A stretch of DNA of 64,000 nucleotides, taken from contig NZ_FWXR01000012.1 in assembly GCF_900176465.1 (NCBI RefSeq), positions 1 to 64,000 of the forward strand, in the 5' to 3' direction. The translations under genes and the position numbers were made by a program. The notes below the pieces were generated by a model, which did no database searches, was not told the DNA's origin, and saw only the letters and a list, made by a program, of their open reading frames with translations. The DNA is from Fulvimarina manganoxydans. Its GTDB lineage: Bacteria > Pseudomonadota > Alphaproteobacteria > Rhizobiales > Rhizobiaceae. Below, piece by piece: positions 18,809-26,643 of this stretch. Positions within the stretch are counted from its first letter, which is position 1. Every line of letters begins with the position of its first letter.

Positions 18809-20430
18809 GCCCGAACAATGCCATCGATCCCGCCGGCGGCGTCGCGCGTCAGTCGCGGCGGGTCTCCAATCTCGCCCATTTTCTGACCAAGGCCGCCCGC
18901 CGGCTGAAGGAGCGCCCTGCCCTCGTCTGGGGGGATAAGAGCTGGAGTTGGTCCGAGCTCGACGACCGGGTCAGCGCCATCGCGGCGGCGATGACCGAGC
19001 GCTTTTCCGTCGAAAAGGGCGACCGCGTGCTGGTACAGTCCCAGAACTGCAATCAGATGTTCGAGACGATGTTCGCCTGTTTTCGCATCGGCGCGGTCTA
19101 TGTGCCGACGAATTTTCGCCAGACGCCCGACGAGGTCGCCTATCTCGCCTCGGCCAGCGGCGCTAAGCTGATGATCTGCAACGCCGCCTTCCCAAAGCAT
19201 GCGAGCGCCTGCCGGGAGGCGAGCCCTGCCCTTTCCGCTGTGATTGCCATTGGCGAGGCCGATTTCGGCCCCTCCTTCGACGCTCTCGTCGACGAGTTTT
19301 CCGGCAGAACCGTGCCGAACGCGGCCGTCGATCACGACGATCCCTGCTGGTTCTTCTTCACCTCCGGCACGACCGGCCGGCCGAAAGCCTCCGTCCTGAC
19401 GCACGGCCATATGGCTTTCGTCATCGTTAATCATCTCTTCGATCTGATGCCGGGCACGGGGCCGCACAGCGTTTCGCTCGTGGTCGCGCCGCTCTCCCAT
19501 GGGGCGGGCGTCCATCAGCTGATTCAGGTGGCCGCCGGCGCGACGACCCTTCTTATGCCCGGCGAGCGCTTCGACATTCCGGCCGCCTTCGAGCTCATCG
19601 AGCGCTGGAAGGTGACCAATATGTTCACCGTGCCGACGATCCTGAAGATGATGGTCGAGCATGAAGCGATCGAGCGATACGACCATTCGAGCCTGACCCA
19701 CATCATCTATGCTGGCGCCCCCATGTATCGGGCCGACCAGAAGCGAGCGCTCGACAAGCTCGGCAGCGTCATCGTCCAATATTTCGGGCTTGGCGAAGTC
19801 ACCGGCGCCATCACCGTCCTGCCGGCGAGCGAACATCAGATCGACGACGAGCGCCACCGGATCGGCACCTGCGGTTTCGAGCGCACGGGCATGGAAGTCG
19901 AGATTCAGGACGAGACCGGCAAGGCTCTCGCCTCCGGCGAAACGGGCGAAATCTGCGTGATCGGCCCCGCGGTCTTCGCCGGCTATTACGACAATCCGGA
20001 AGCCAATGCCAAAGCCTTCCGCAATGGCTGGTTCCGCACCGGCGATCTCGGCCATATGGACGCCGAGGGCTATCTCTACATCACCGGCCGCGCCTCGGAC
20101 ATGTATATTTCAGGCGGCTCGAACGTCTATCCGCGCGAGATCGAGGAGAAGATCCTCACCCATCCGGCGATCAGCGAGGCGGCGATCGTCGGCGTGCCCG
20201 ATCCGGTCTGGGGCGAAGTCGGCATCGCCGTCGTCGTTGCCGCCAATGGCCAGAGCGTCGATCCGGCGGAGATCGCCGCTTTCCTTGAGCCAAAGCTCTC
20301 GCGCTACAAGCTGCCCAAACGCATCCTCGTCTGGGACGAGATGCCGAAATCGGCTTACGGCAAGATCACCAAGAAAATGATCCGCGAAGAGCTGGAACGG
20401 CGCGGCGAGCTGAGCCCTGCCGGACAATAA
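18805..20430 (+). CDS. AMP-dependent acyl-CoA synthetase/ligase
   Basis: An adenylate-forming enzyme of about 541 aa. The P-loop is FFFTSGTTGRPKASVLTHGH, the A5-type motif is QYFGLGEVTG, the hinge Asp is in RTGDLGHMDAEGYLYITGR, and the catalytic Lys is in KSAYGKITKKM near the C terminus. It should activate a carboxylic acid to its CoA thioester, supplying the thiolase encoded just upstream. The TTG at 18805 overlaps the thiolase stop (TTGA) and gives the family length; the frame is open further upstream to 18733. Confidence 0.9.
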   Translation: MSPNNAIDPAGGVARQSRRVSNLAHFLTKAARRLKERPALVWGDKSWSWSELDDRVSAIAAAMTERFSVEKGDRVLVQSQNCNQMFETMFACFRIGAVYVPTNFRQTPDEVAYLASASGAKLMICNAAFPKHASACREASPALSAVIAIGEADFGPSFDALVDEFSGRTVPNAAVDHDDPCWFFFTSGTTGRPKASVLTHGHMAFVIVNHLFDLMPGTGPHSVSLVVAPLSHGAGVHQLIQVAAGATTLLMPGERFDIPAAFELIERWKVTNMFTVPTILKMMVEHEAIERYDHSSLTHIIYAGAPMYRADQKRALDKLGSVIVQYFGLGEVTGAITVLPASEHQIDDERHRIGTCGFERTGMEVEIQDETGKALASGETGEICVIGPAVFAGYYDNPEANAKAFRNGWFRTGDLGHMDAEGYLYITGRASDMYISGGSNVYPREIEEKILTHPAISEAAIVGVPDPVWGEVGIAVVVAANGQSVDPAEIAAFLEPKLSRYKLPKRILVWDEMPKSAYGKITKKMIREELERRGELSPAGQ

Positions 20431-20585
20431 GACCGCCGGACGAACGAGTTGAGTCCGAGGGCCAATCCAAATCTGCCGGCTTTAGAACGGGCGATTGGCG
20501 CCCAAGGCCATGCGCCCTCGCCGCCAAAAAGGATCAAGGCCACACCGGGTGGAGCGGGTGGCCAAGACGCCATTCGAGAAGGAAG

Positions 20586-21341
20586 ATGAGAATGAACGAG
20601 CGTTTGGCCGTCGTCACTGGTGGCGGTTCAGGGATAGGCCTTGCGACGGTCACCCGGCTTCTGGACGATGGCTGGCAGGTCGCGGCCCTCGACCGTGATG
20701 CAGCCGCGCTCGATCGGCTGGCGGCAAATAACGGCGGCGATGGACTGACCACCCACGCGCTCGACATCACCGACGGGGCGGCGGTGGAAGCCTTGGCCGC
20801 GTCCGTTGCCGGCAAACCGCTGCGCGCCCTCGTCAACTGCGCCGGGCTCGGCGCCAATACGAGCTTCATGGAGACGAGCGTCGAGGACTTCCGCCGCATC
20901 TATGAGGTCAACGTCGTCGCGGCCTTCGCCCTGGCGAAACATCTCGTATCGCTCATGGAGACGGCCGGCGGCGGGGCCATCGTCAACATCGCCTCGGTCT
21001 CCGGCATCGTCGGCAATTACGGGCGCTCGGCCTATGGCGCCTCGAAGGGCGCGCTGATCACCCTGTCGAAGATCATGGCGGTGGAACTCGCCGCGCGAAA
21101 GATCCGCGTCAATGTGGTTGCCCCGGGTCCGATCGAAACGCCGCTCGCCCAGCAATATCACACTGAGACGACGCGGCGTCTGTGGGACCAGACGGTCCCA
21201 ATGCGCCGCTATGGAACGCCGGAAGAGGTGGCGGAGGCCGTGCGCTTCTTCATCGATCCGAACGCCTCGTCTTACGTGACGGGCCAGATCCTTTCCGTCG
21301 ATGGCGGATTCATCGCCGCCGGTCTGACGCAAGCAAGCTGA
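20586..21341 (+). CDS. SDR family oxidoreductase
   Basis: A 251-aa classical short-chain dehydrogenase/reductase. TGGGSGIG binds the cofactor, NCAG is the second structural motif, the catalytic Ser lies in IASVSG, and Tyr/Lys in YGASKGA (about 155/159). The PGPIETPL motif follows. D in ALDRDAAALD suggests NAD preference. GAGAAGGAAG lies before the ATG at 20586 or 20592. The gene continues the ligase/thiolase operon, and a 3-hydroxyacyl dehydrogenase role would fit. Confidence 0.88.
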   Translation: MRMNERLAVVTGGGSGIGLATVTRLLDDGWQVAALDRDAAALDRLAANNGGDGLTTHALDITDGAAVEALAASVAGKPLRALVNCAGLGANTSFMETSVEDFRRIYEVNVVAAFALAKHLVSLMETAGGGAIVNIASVSGIVGNYGRSAYGASKGALITLSKIMAVELAARKIRVNVVAPGPIETPLAQQYHTETTRRLWDQTVPMRRYGTPEEVAEAVRFFIDPNASSYVTGQILSVDGGFIAAGLTQAS

Positions 21342-21364
21342 GCGAGCGCAAAGGACGAAACGCC

Positions 21365-22267
21365 ATGCGCGAATCCGACACCGGCTTCGACCCGCAAGCA
21401 ACGAGCGGCATCGACGCAGACGACCGGCAGCGGCGCACGGGGCGCGATCTGCTCACCCATGGCGGCCCGCCAGCCGAAGAGCGCATCGAAACGCTGCCGA
21501 TCGAGACGGTGGCAATCTCCGGCAGGCTTGAACCCAACCAGACCGTCACCCAAGCCCTTGCCGGTCTCGTCGCCTCGGCCGGATGCCGGGGCGCGGTGAT
21601 CGAGATGCGCGGCGGGCATGGCGAGCCTTTCGCCTTTGTCGGCCCAGCGGAATCGACGGATGAGGAACATGCCGCCTGGTATAGCGAGACGCGACGGCCC
21701 GAAGGCGGCGCAAGGCTTCTCTTCGCCACCGCGATCGTCGGCTGGCGGGACGGCAAGCCCTTCATCCACTGCCACGGCCATTGGCAGTTCGAGGGCGAGA
21801 CGGTGCTTGGCCATCTCCTCTGCGACGAGACGGTTCTGACCGAACCGGTCGAGGTCACGGGCATCGGCAGCCGCAAGGCCGCCTTCGAGAGCCTTCCCGA
21901 CGCGGAAACGCGCTTCACGCTCTTTACGCCGCGCGGCGAGGCTGCCGAAGACGGCGACGGCTTTTTCCTGCGCGTTCGCCCGCATGAGGACATCGTCTTA
22001 GGGGTCGAAGCCGCCTGCCGCCGTCATGGCGTACGAAACGGGACGATCCTCGGCATCGGCAGCCTGATCGGCATTCGTTTCGACGATGCGCCGCCGCTGG
22101 CCGGTCCTCCGACCGAAGTCGTCGTCGAGCGCGGACGGATCGACAGTGGCCGAGCGACGCTCGACATCGCCGGCGTCGACGCAAGCTGGGATCAAGGGGT
22201 GGGCCGGCTGACCCGTGGCGACAATCCTGTCTGCGTCACCTTCGAGCTTCTCGTGGCCAAAACCTGA
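21365..22267 (+). CDS. PCC/DUF296 domain protein with two repeats
   Basis: A 300-aa protein with two successive copies of the plants-and-prokaryotes conserved domain (PCC, DUF296). The first (about 45-165) contains KPFIHCHGHWQFEGETVLGH, resembling the His-rich metal site of PCC trimers. The second (about 185-300) is more divergent. Bacterial PCC proteins bind metals or small ligands; the enzymatic role is not established. The position at the end of the catabolic operon suggests an accessory catabolic function. ATG 21365 is preceded by GCAAAGGACG. Confidence 0.72.
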   Translation: MRESDTGFDPQATSGIDADDRQRRTGRDLLTHGGPPAEERIETLPIETVAISGRLEPNQTVTQALAGLVASAGCRGAVIEMRGGHGEPFAFVGPAESTDEEHAAWYSETRRPEGGARLLFATAIVGWRDGKPFIHCHGHWQFEGETVLGHLLCDETVLTEPVEVTGIGSRKAAFESLPDAETRFTLFTPRGEAAEDGDGFFLRVRPHEDIVLGVEAACRRHGVRNGTILGIGSLIGIRFDDAPPLAGPPTEVVVERGRIDSGRATLDIAGVDASWDQGVGRLTRGDNPVCVTFELLVAKT

Positions 22268-22284
22268 CTTTCGGCTGCGCCTCG

Positions 22285-22323
22285 GGCGATCATCAAGGCA
22301 CCCCCGCCGTCTTGATAATCGCC
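22285..22323. terminator. hairpin between convergent genes
   Basis: GGCGATCATCAAG and CTTGATAATCGCC pair with a single mismatch around a 13-base loop in the gap between the PCC-protein gene and the convergent GMC oxidoreductase gene. There is no U-tract, so it is only a candidate for a bidirectional transcription end or RNA-stabilising structure. Confidence 0.35.
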
Positions 22324-22432
22324 TGCCGTCGCGTCGACAACTTCAGCACGGGACCGGCCGCAGAGTGCGACGGCCTGAATTCCTCCATTCTTCCAGCGAA
22401 ACGATGACGAAGCGTTGGGACCGAGCCCGTCT

Positions 22433-24025
22433 TCAGTTCAGCCGTTCGACGATGCGGTCCGCGACGCGCAGGGCATTGGCGATGATGGTGAGCGTGGGGT
22501 TCACCGCGCCGATCGAGGGAAAGAAGCTCGCATCGGTGACATAAAGATTGTCGAGGCCGTGGGCGCGGCAATCGAGATCGAGGACGTTTGTCTCCGAGTC
22601 TTCACCGAAGCGCAGGGTGCCGGCCTGATGGGCGGTGCCGCCGATCGGGGTGTTTTTGCCGAGATAGAGCTTCTGATCGAGAAGATGGGGGTGAATATCC
22701 ACCTTGTCGCAGATCTGGCGCAGGGTTTCGCGCAGGATCTCGTGGGCCTCCATATTGGTGGGCGCGAGATCGAGATGGACCTGTCCGTTCCGGTAATAGA
22801 TGCGGTTGTCCGCGATCGGCAGGTCTTCGGAGGTCAGCCAGAAATCGATGGAATGGCGGGCGATCCAGTCGAACGGCTTCTGTGGTAGCCAGTGGAGCAT
22901 CTCCGGCAGGCCCTCAGCTTCGATCTGGGTGCCATCCGACTTGCCGACCATCTGGATATGGCCGAGCGGAAATTCGCGAGGATTGGCCGGCGATTTGTCA
23001 TGCGCGTGGTAGAAATCGTTGAGACCGAGGGTCTTCTGGAACTCGGTCGGGTTCGGCGTGCGGGAGATGGCGAGAACCGTCGCATTGTTGTGGCGCATAT
23101 AGTTTCGCCCGACCTGCCCCGATCGATTGGCAAGGCCGCTCGGATGTGCGTCATTGCCTGACCGCAGGAAGAGAAGCGCCGAGGACAGGGCCCCGCAGGC
23201 GACCACCACGATATCGCCACGGATGACATGGCGCCGGCTCTCGATGATCGTTTCAAGCCCCGTGACCTCCCGGCCGGCCGGATCGGTGAGAAGCTTGTCC
23301 ACATAAGCGTTTTTCAAAAGCGTCAGATTCGGATGGGCGGCAAGCGCCGGGTCGACACAGATGATCTGGGAATCGGACTTGCCATTGGTGAGGCTCGGAT
23401 AGCCGTCGAACGGGTCGCAGCGCAGAAGCTTCGAATGAGGCGTCGCCGCGCCGGTCTCGTCCTGGTCCATCAGCCCGCCCATGGGCAGATGAAAGGGGTG
23501 CAGCCCCTCGCGCTTCAATCCCTCCGAAAGTTCCGCGATCCGGGGTTCATGGGCAATGGGCGGGTGTTTGTAGGGTTTGGGCGAGTGGGGCTCGGTCGGG
23601 TCCTCGCCGCGGACCCCGCGCACCTCGAACAGCTCCTCGGCCACCTGATAATAGGGCTCGAATTCGTCGTATTTCACCGGCCATTCCGGCGACAGCCCGC
23701 CTGCATGGCGAATGGTGTCGAAGTCCTCCTCCCGCAAGCGAAGGAGCACGGCGCCATACACCTTGGAATTGCCTCCGACGAAATAGTGGAGGCCCGGCTT
23801 GAAGGTCTCGCCCGATGCCGAGGTCCAGGTCTCGTTCACCTGATAGCGCCCGTCGACGAAGACGGCTTTCGTATCCCAATTCTCGCGCTCGCGCTTCAGA
23901 TAATCGCCGCGCTCGACGAGGAGGACGCGCTTTCCGGTTTGGGCGAGTTTCCAGGCCATGGTTCCGCCGCCGGGGCCGGAGCCCACAATGACCACATCGT
24001 AGCGCTCTTCGATATCCGGGGTCAT
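22433..24025 (-). CDS. GMC family oxidoreductase
   Basis: A 530-aa flavoprotein with an N-terminal FAD site (VVIVGSGPGGGTMAWKLA, about residues 11-28; LLVERG). The C-terminal GMC block GLDNLYVTDASFFPSIGAVN is followed by PTLTIIANALRVADRIVERL. The catalytic His is probably that of GGTAHQAGTLRFG. There is no signal peptide. Many short GMC enzymes oxidise alcohols or sugars at C1 with FAD. It is divergent from a DoxX-type gene. The substrate is unknown. Confidence 0.9.
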   Translation of the reverse strand: MTPDIEERYDVVIVGSGPGGGTMAWKLAQTGKRVLLVERGDYLKRERENWDTKAVFVDGRYQVNETWTSASGETFKPGLHYFVGGNSKVYGAVLLRLREEDFDTIRHAGGLSPEWPVKYDEFEPYYQVAEELFEVRGVRGEDPTEPHSPKPYKHPPIAHEPRIAELSEGLKREGLHPFHLPMGGLMDQDETGAATPHSKLLRCDPFDGYPSLTNGKSDSQIICVDPALAAHPNLTLLKNAYVDKLLTDPAGREVTGLETIIESRRHVIRGDIVVVACGALSSALLFLRSGNDAHPSGLANRSGQVGRNYMRHNNATVLAISRTPNPTEFQKTLGLNDFYHAHDKSPANPREFPLGHIQMVGKSDGTQIEAEGLPEMLHWLPQKPFDWIARHSIDFWLTSEDLPIADNRIYYRNGQVHLDLAPTNMEAHEILRETLRQICDKVDIHPHLLDQKLYLGKNTPIGGTAHQAGTLRFGEDSETNVLDLDCRAHGLDNLYVTDASFFPSIGAVNPTLTIIANALRVADRIVERLN

Positions 24026-24222
24026 CAGCGGACCTCATCCTCTTTGCTGGCTGAAGGCGCTCAACGTGGTTCGCACTCGCACTCGCACAATCTATTTAGC
24101 CGCCCGGACCGCCGGAGCAGCCCTTAAGGCCGAATTCGTAAACCTAAAAAATGTGTAAGGCCGGAACGGCGCGCTCATCGCCGGCTTATCGGTTTCATAA
24201 GAGACGAGGCAATCAACCTGCG

Positions 24223-24693
24223 ATGACCCTGGAAATCCTGATCACCTTCCTGACGCGGCTTTCCCTCGTTCTTCTGTTCTTCCCCTTCAGCGCCTTCGAC
24301 AAAACCGCCAATTTCAAGGCCGCCGCCGGCCAGGCCGGACAGGCAGTGTCCAGTCCGATGTTGGCACGCGGCTTGATCCTCATCGGTCTCTTCGTCGAAA
24401 TCGTCATGTCGCTCGGCATCCTCACCGGCATTGCCGACCGGCTCGCCGCCTTCATCCTCGCTGGCTATTGCGCAGCGACGGCGATCTTCTTCAAGCAGTT
24501 CTGGCGCACTTCGGATTTCCGCCTGATCGGCGCCTCCAAGGGGCGCGAGATGTTCTGGGATTTCCTGAAGAACTTCGCAGTCGCCGGCGGCTTCCTGCTG
24601 ATTACCTTCGGCACTACGGCCGGAACGGTAGACGATTTCTTCGTCAATCCCCTTTCTTCCACCAACCCCTATACGATCGGAGCCCAGCCATGA
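24223..24693 (+). CDS. DoxX family membrane protein
   Basis: A 156-aa protein with four hydrophobic helices, starting MTLEILITFLTRLSLVLLFF. The DoxX pattern (RLSLVLLFFPFSAFDK, then a GLFVEIVMSLGILTGIADRL helix) is clear. DoxX proteins are membrane partners in thiosulfate oxidation in some archaea and are otherwise poorly understood. The ATG at 24223 is chosen; the frame is open from 24151. It ends at an ATGA that would start the VOC protein in another frame. Confidence 0.8.
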   Translation: MTLEILITFLTRLSLVLLFFPFSAFDKTANFKAAAGQAGQAVSSPMLARGLILIGLFVEIVMSLGILTGIADRLAAFILAGYCAATAIFFKQFWRTSDFRLIGASKGREMFWDFLKNFAVAGGFLLITFGTTAGTVDDFFVNPLSSTNPYTIGAQP

Positions 24694-24718
24694 GCATTGC
24701 GCCATCATCGTTTCGCGC

Positions 24719-25282
24719 ATGGAAGACGCGATGGCGCAGCTTGAAAGAACGAGTGGCTGGACGGCGATCTCCGAAGCCGGGCCTGAGCGCCTGCCGGCGG
24801 CGTCCGGCGGGGCGACGGCCTTCAAGTTCCGCGATCCCGATGGCCATCCGCTGGAATTTCTCGAATTTCCGGCGGGTGCGGTTCCCGAGCGCTGGCGCCG
24901 AGCCGAGACGGCGAACCCCTGTCTCGGGATCGATCACAGCGCGATCACCGTCGCCGATGTCGATCGCGCGATCACCTTTTACGAAGGCTTCGGCTTCCGC
25001 GTCACGGGGCGCCAGCGCAATGAAGGCGCCGAACAGGGCCGGATGGACGGGCTCGGAAGCTTTGCTCGATGCGAGGTGGTGACGCTGCGACTGCCCGGCG
25101 CCCCGGCGCCGCATCTCGAACTTCTCGGCTACCGAGAGCCCGGGGTGATCTTGGAAGAGGTTGAGGACGATTCGCCGTTTGCGACGACGCTGCTTCTCGA
25201 AAGAAGCGACCGGCCGGCCGAAAGCCTACGGGACCCGAGCGGGCATCGCCTCGAATTCCGGTCCGAACCGGCCGTGTCGTGA
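24719..25282 (+). CDS. VOC family (glyoxalase/bleomycin-resistance fold) protein, N-terminal domain truncated
   Basis: A 187-aa frame contains the second half of one VOC module (TAFKFRDPDGHPLEFLEFP, about 33-51) and then a complete VOC module (about 68-187, IDHSAITVADVDRAITFYEG through RDPSGHRLEFRSE). Metal-ligand-like His and Glu positions are retained. A complete two-domain protein would need about 90 more residues at the N terminus. An ATGA overlap with doxX at 24690 gives a start in a different frame, so an internal deletion or frameshift is likely near 24700. The surviving second domain could still fold. Confidence 0.65.
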   Translation: MEDAMAQLERTSGWTAISEAGPERLPAASGGATAFKFRDPDGHPLEFLEFPAGAVPERWRRAETANPCLGIDHSAITVADVDRAITFYEGFGFRVTGRQRNEGAEQGRMDGLGSFARCEVVTLRLPGAPAPHLELLGYREPGVILEEVEDDSPFATTLLLERSDRPAESLRDPSGHRLEFRSEPAVS

Positions 25283-25476
25283 CACGCCATGAAGGCGTGT
25301 TCGAGGTCGCAAAGGACGCGGATCGAGCGCTCGATGTTGCAGCGCAATGGTAATTTGCTGTCCCGTGAGCCTCGGTCTATCGCTGGCCAAGAAAGCCAAG
25401 TCCCTGCTTATGCCGGGTCGACAACAGTGACGGATCGGCGAACCATGTCGGAGCAAGTCATGAAGGGAGTGGCTTT

Positions 25477-26643
25477 GTGAGATCATCAGCAGCGCAAGAA
25501 GCTCTGGAACGCGGACAACGCGCCGTGTCCAAGCCGGCCCTCTTCAGTCGGCAAAAGATCATCACTGTTCTCGCGCTTCTCGCCGCATGCCTGGCCCTTC
25601 CGGTCTCGGCCGCTGCCGCCGATCTTTTCAATCCAATCGGTCCGGTCCTCGCCGCTGAGGCTTGGCATCTGGTCCGCGTGACACTGATCGGCGCCTTCGT
25701 CGTCACGCCGCCGCTTCTCCTCATCGTCTTCGTCATCTGGCGCTATCGGATCGGCGGCGGTTCTTCCAGCTACTGGCCGACCTGGGAGTTCAATGGCTTT
25801 TACGAAACCGCGATCTGGGCGGGGCCGTTGGTGGTTGTCGGTTTCCTTGGTATCTGGCTGGTTTCCTCGACCGTGGAACTCGATCCGTACGCGCCACTGC
25901 CCGGCGCCGATCCGCTCCGCATTGATCTCGTCGGTCTCGACGACAAATGGCTCGCCCTCTATCCGGACGAACGGGTTGCCGCGCTGAACGAGATCGTCCT
26001 GCCGGTCGGGCGGCCCGTCACCTTTCGCATCACGTCCGATACGGTCATGCAGAGCTTCCTGCCGCAAGGTTTTGCCGGCCAGATCTATCTGATGCCGGGC
26101 ATGGTCACGGAGCTGAATCTCGCCGCAAGCGAGCCCGGCGAGGGCAAGGCGATCCAGACACAGTATAATGGGTCGGGCTTTGCCAATCAGCGCGTGCCGA
26201 TGCGCGCCGTGAGCAAGGCGGACTTCGAGACCTGGGTGACCAGCGCCTCCGGCGCGCCGCTCACCGCCGACCGCTACCCGACGCTGATTTCCAGCGGCAA
26301 GAGCGTTCAAGAGTTTCACGCGGCGCAAGCGGTCTTGATGCCACTTTCCGATGACTGCCTGTTCGAGCGAGTGGTCGCTCGCTACCACCAGAATGCGCCG
26401 ATCCCGGTCGCCGCCCAGCCCGGAAGCCCGACCTATGATCCGGGCGCCGCGCCGCTTCCGGCAGGGGCTTGCGGAGCGCTTCTGCCAGCGAATTTCGGCC
26501 CCGCCGGCATGGCGATGGGCACTGGAGAGACGAACCCTATGGCCGACGAAACCATGTCTGGCGCCGCCGATTCCGGCGCCCAGGGCGCCGGCGCCAAGGG
26601 TTCCGGAGAACAAGAAGGCGATCGGATGAGCGGGAGCGAGTGA
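25477..26643 (+). CDS. cyoA: cytochrome bo3-type ubiquinol oxidase subunit II
   Basis: A 388-aa protein with a signal segment (to about residue 48), two membrane helices (about 60-90 and 105-130) and a periplasmic cupredoxin domain. The domain carries ITSDTVMQSFLPQGFAGQIY and MPGMVTELNLAASEPGEG. No Cys/His CuA ligands are present, as expected of quinol oxidases rather than cytochrome c oxidases. The last 60 residues are a Gly/Ala-rich tail, longer than in E. coli CyoA. GTG 25477 is preceded by AAGGGAG at 25463-25469. Confidence 0.88.
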   Translation: MRSSAAQEALERGQRAVSKPALFSRQKIITVLALLAACLALPVSAAAADLFNPIGPVLAAEAWHLVRVTLIGAFVVTPPLLLIVFVIWRYRIGGGSSSYWPTWEFNGFYETAIWAGPLVVVGFLGIWLVSSTVELDPYAPLPGADPLRIDLVGLDDKWLALYPDERVAALNEIVLPVGRPVTFRITSDTVMQSFLPQGFAGQIYLMPGMVTELNLAASEPGEGKAIQTQYNGSGFANQRVPMRAVSKADFETWVTSASGAPLTADRYPTLISSGKSVQEFHAAQAVLMPLSDDCLFERVVARYHQNAPIPVAAQPGSPTYDPGAAPLPAGACGALLPANFGPAGMAMGTGETNPMADETMSGAADSGAQGAGAKGSGEQEGDRMSGSE

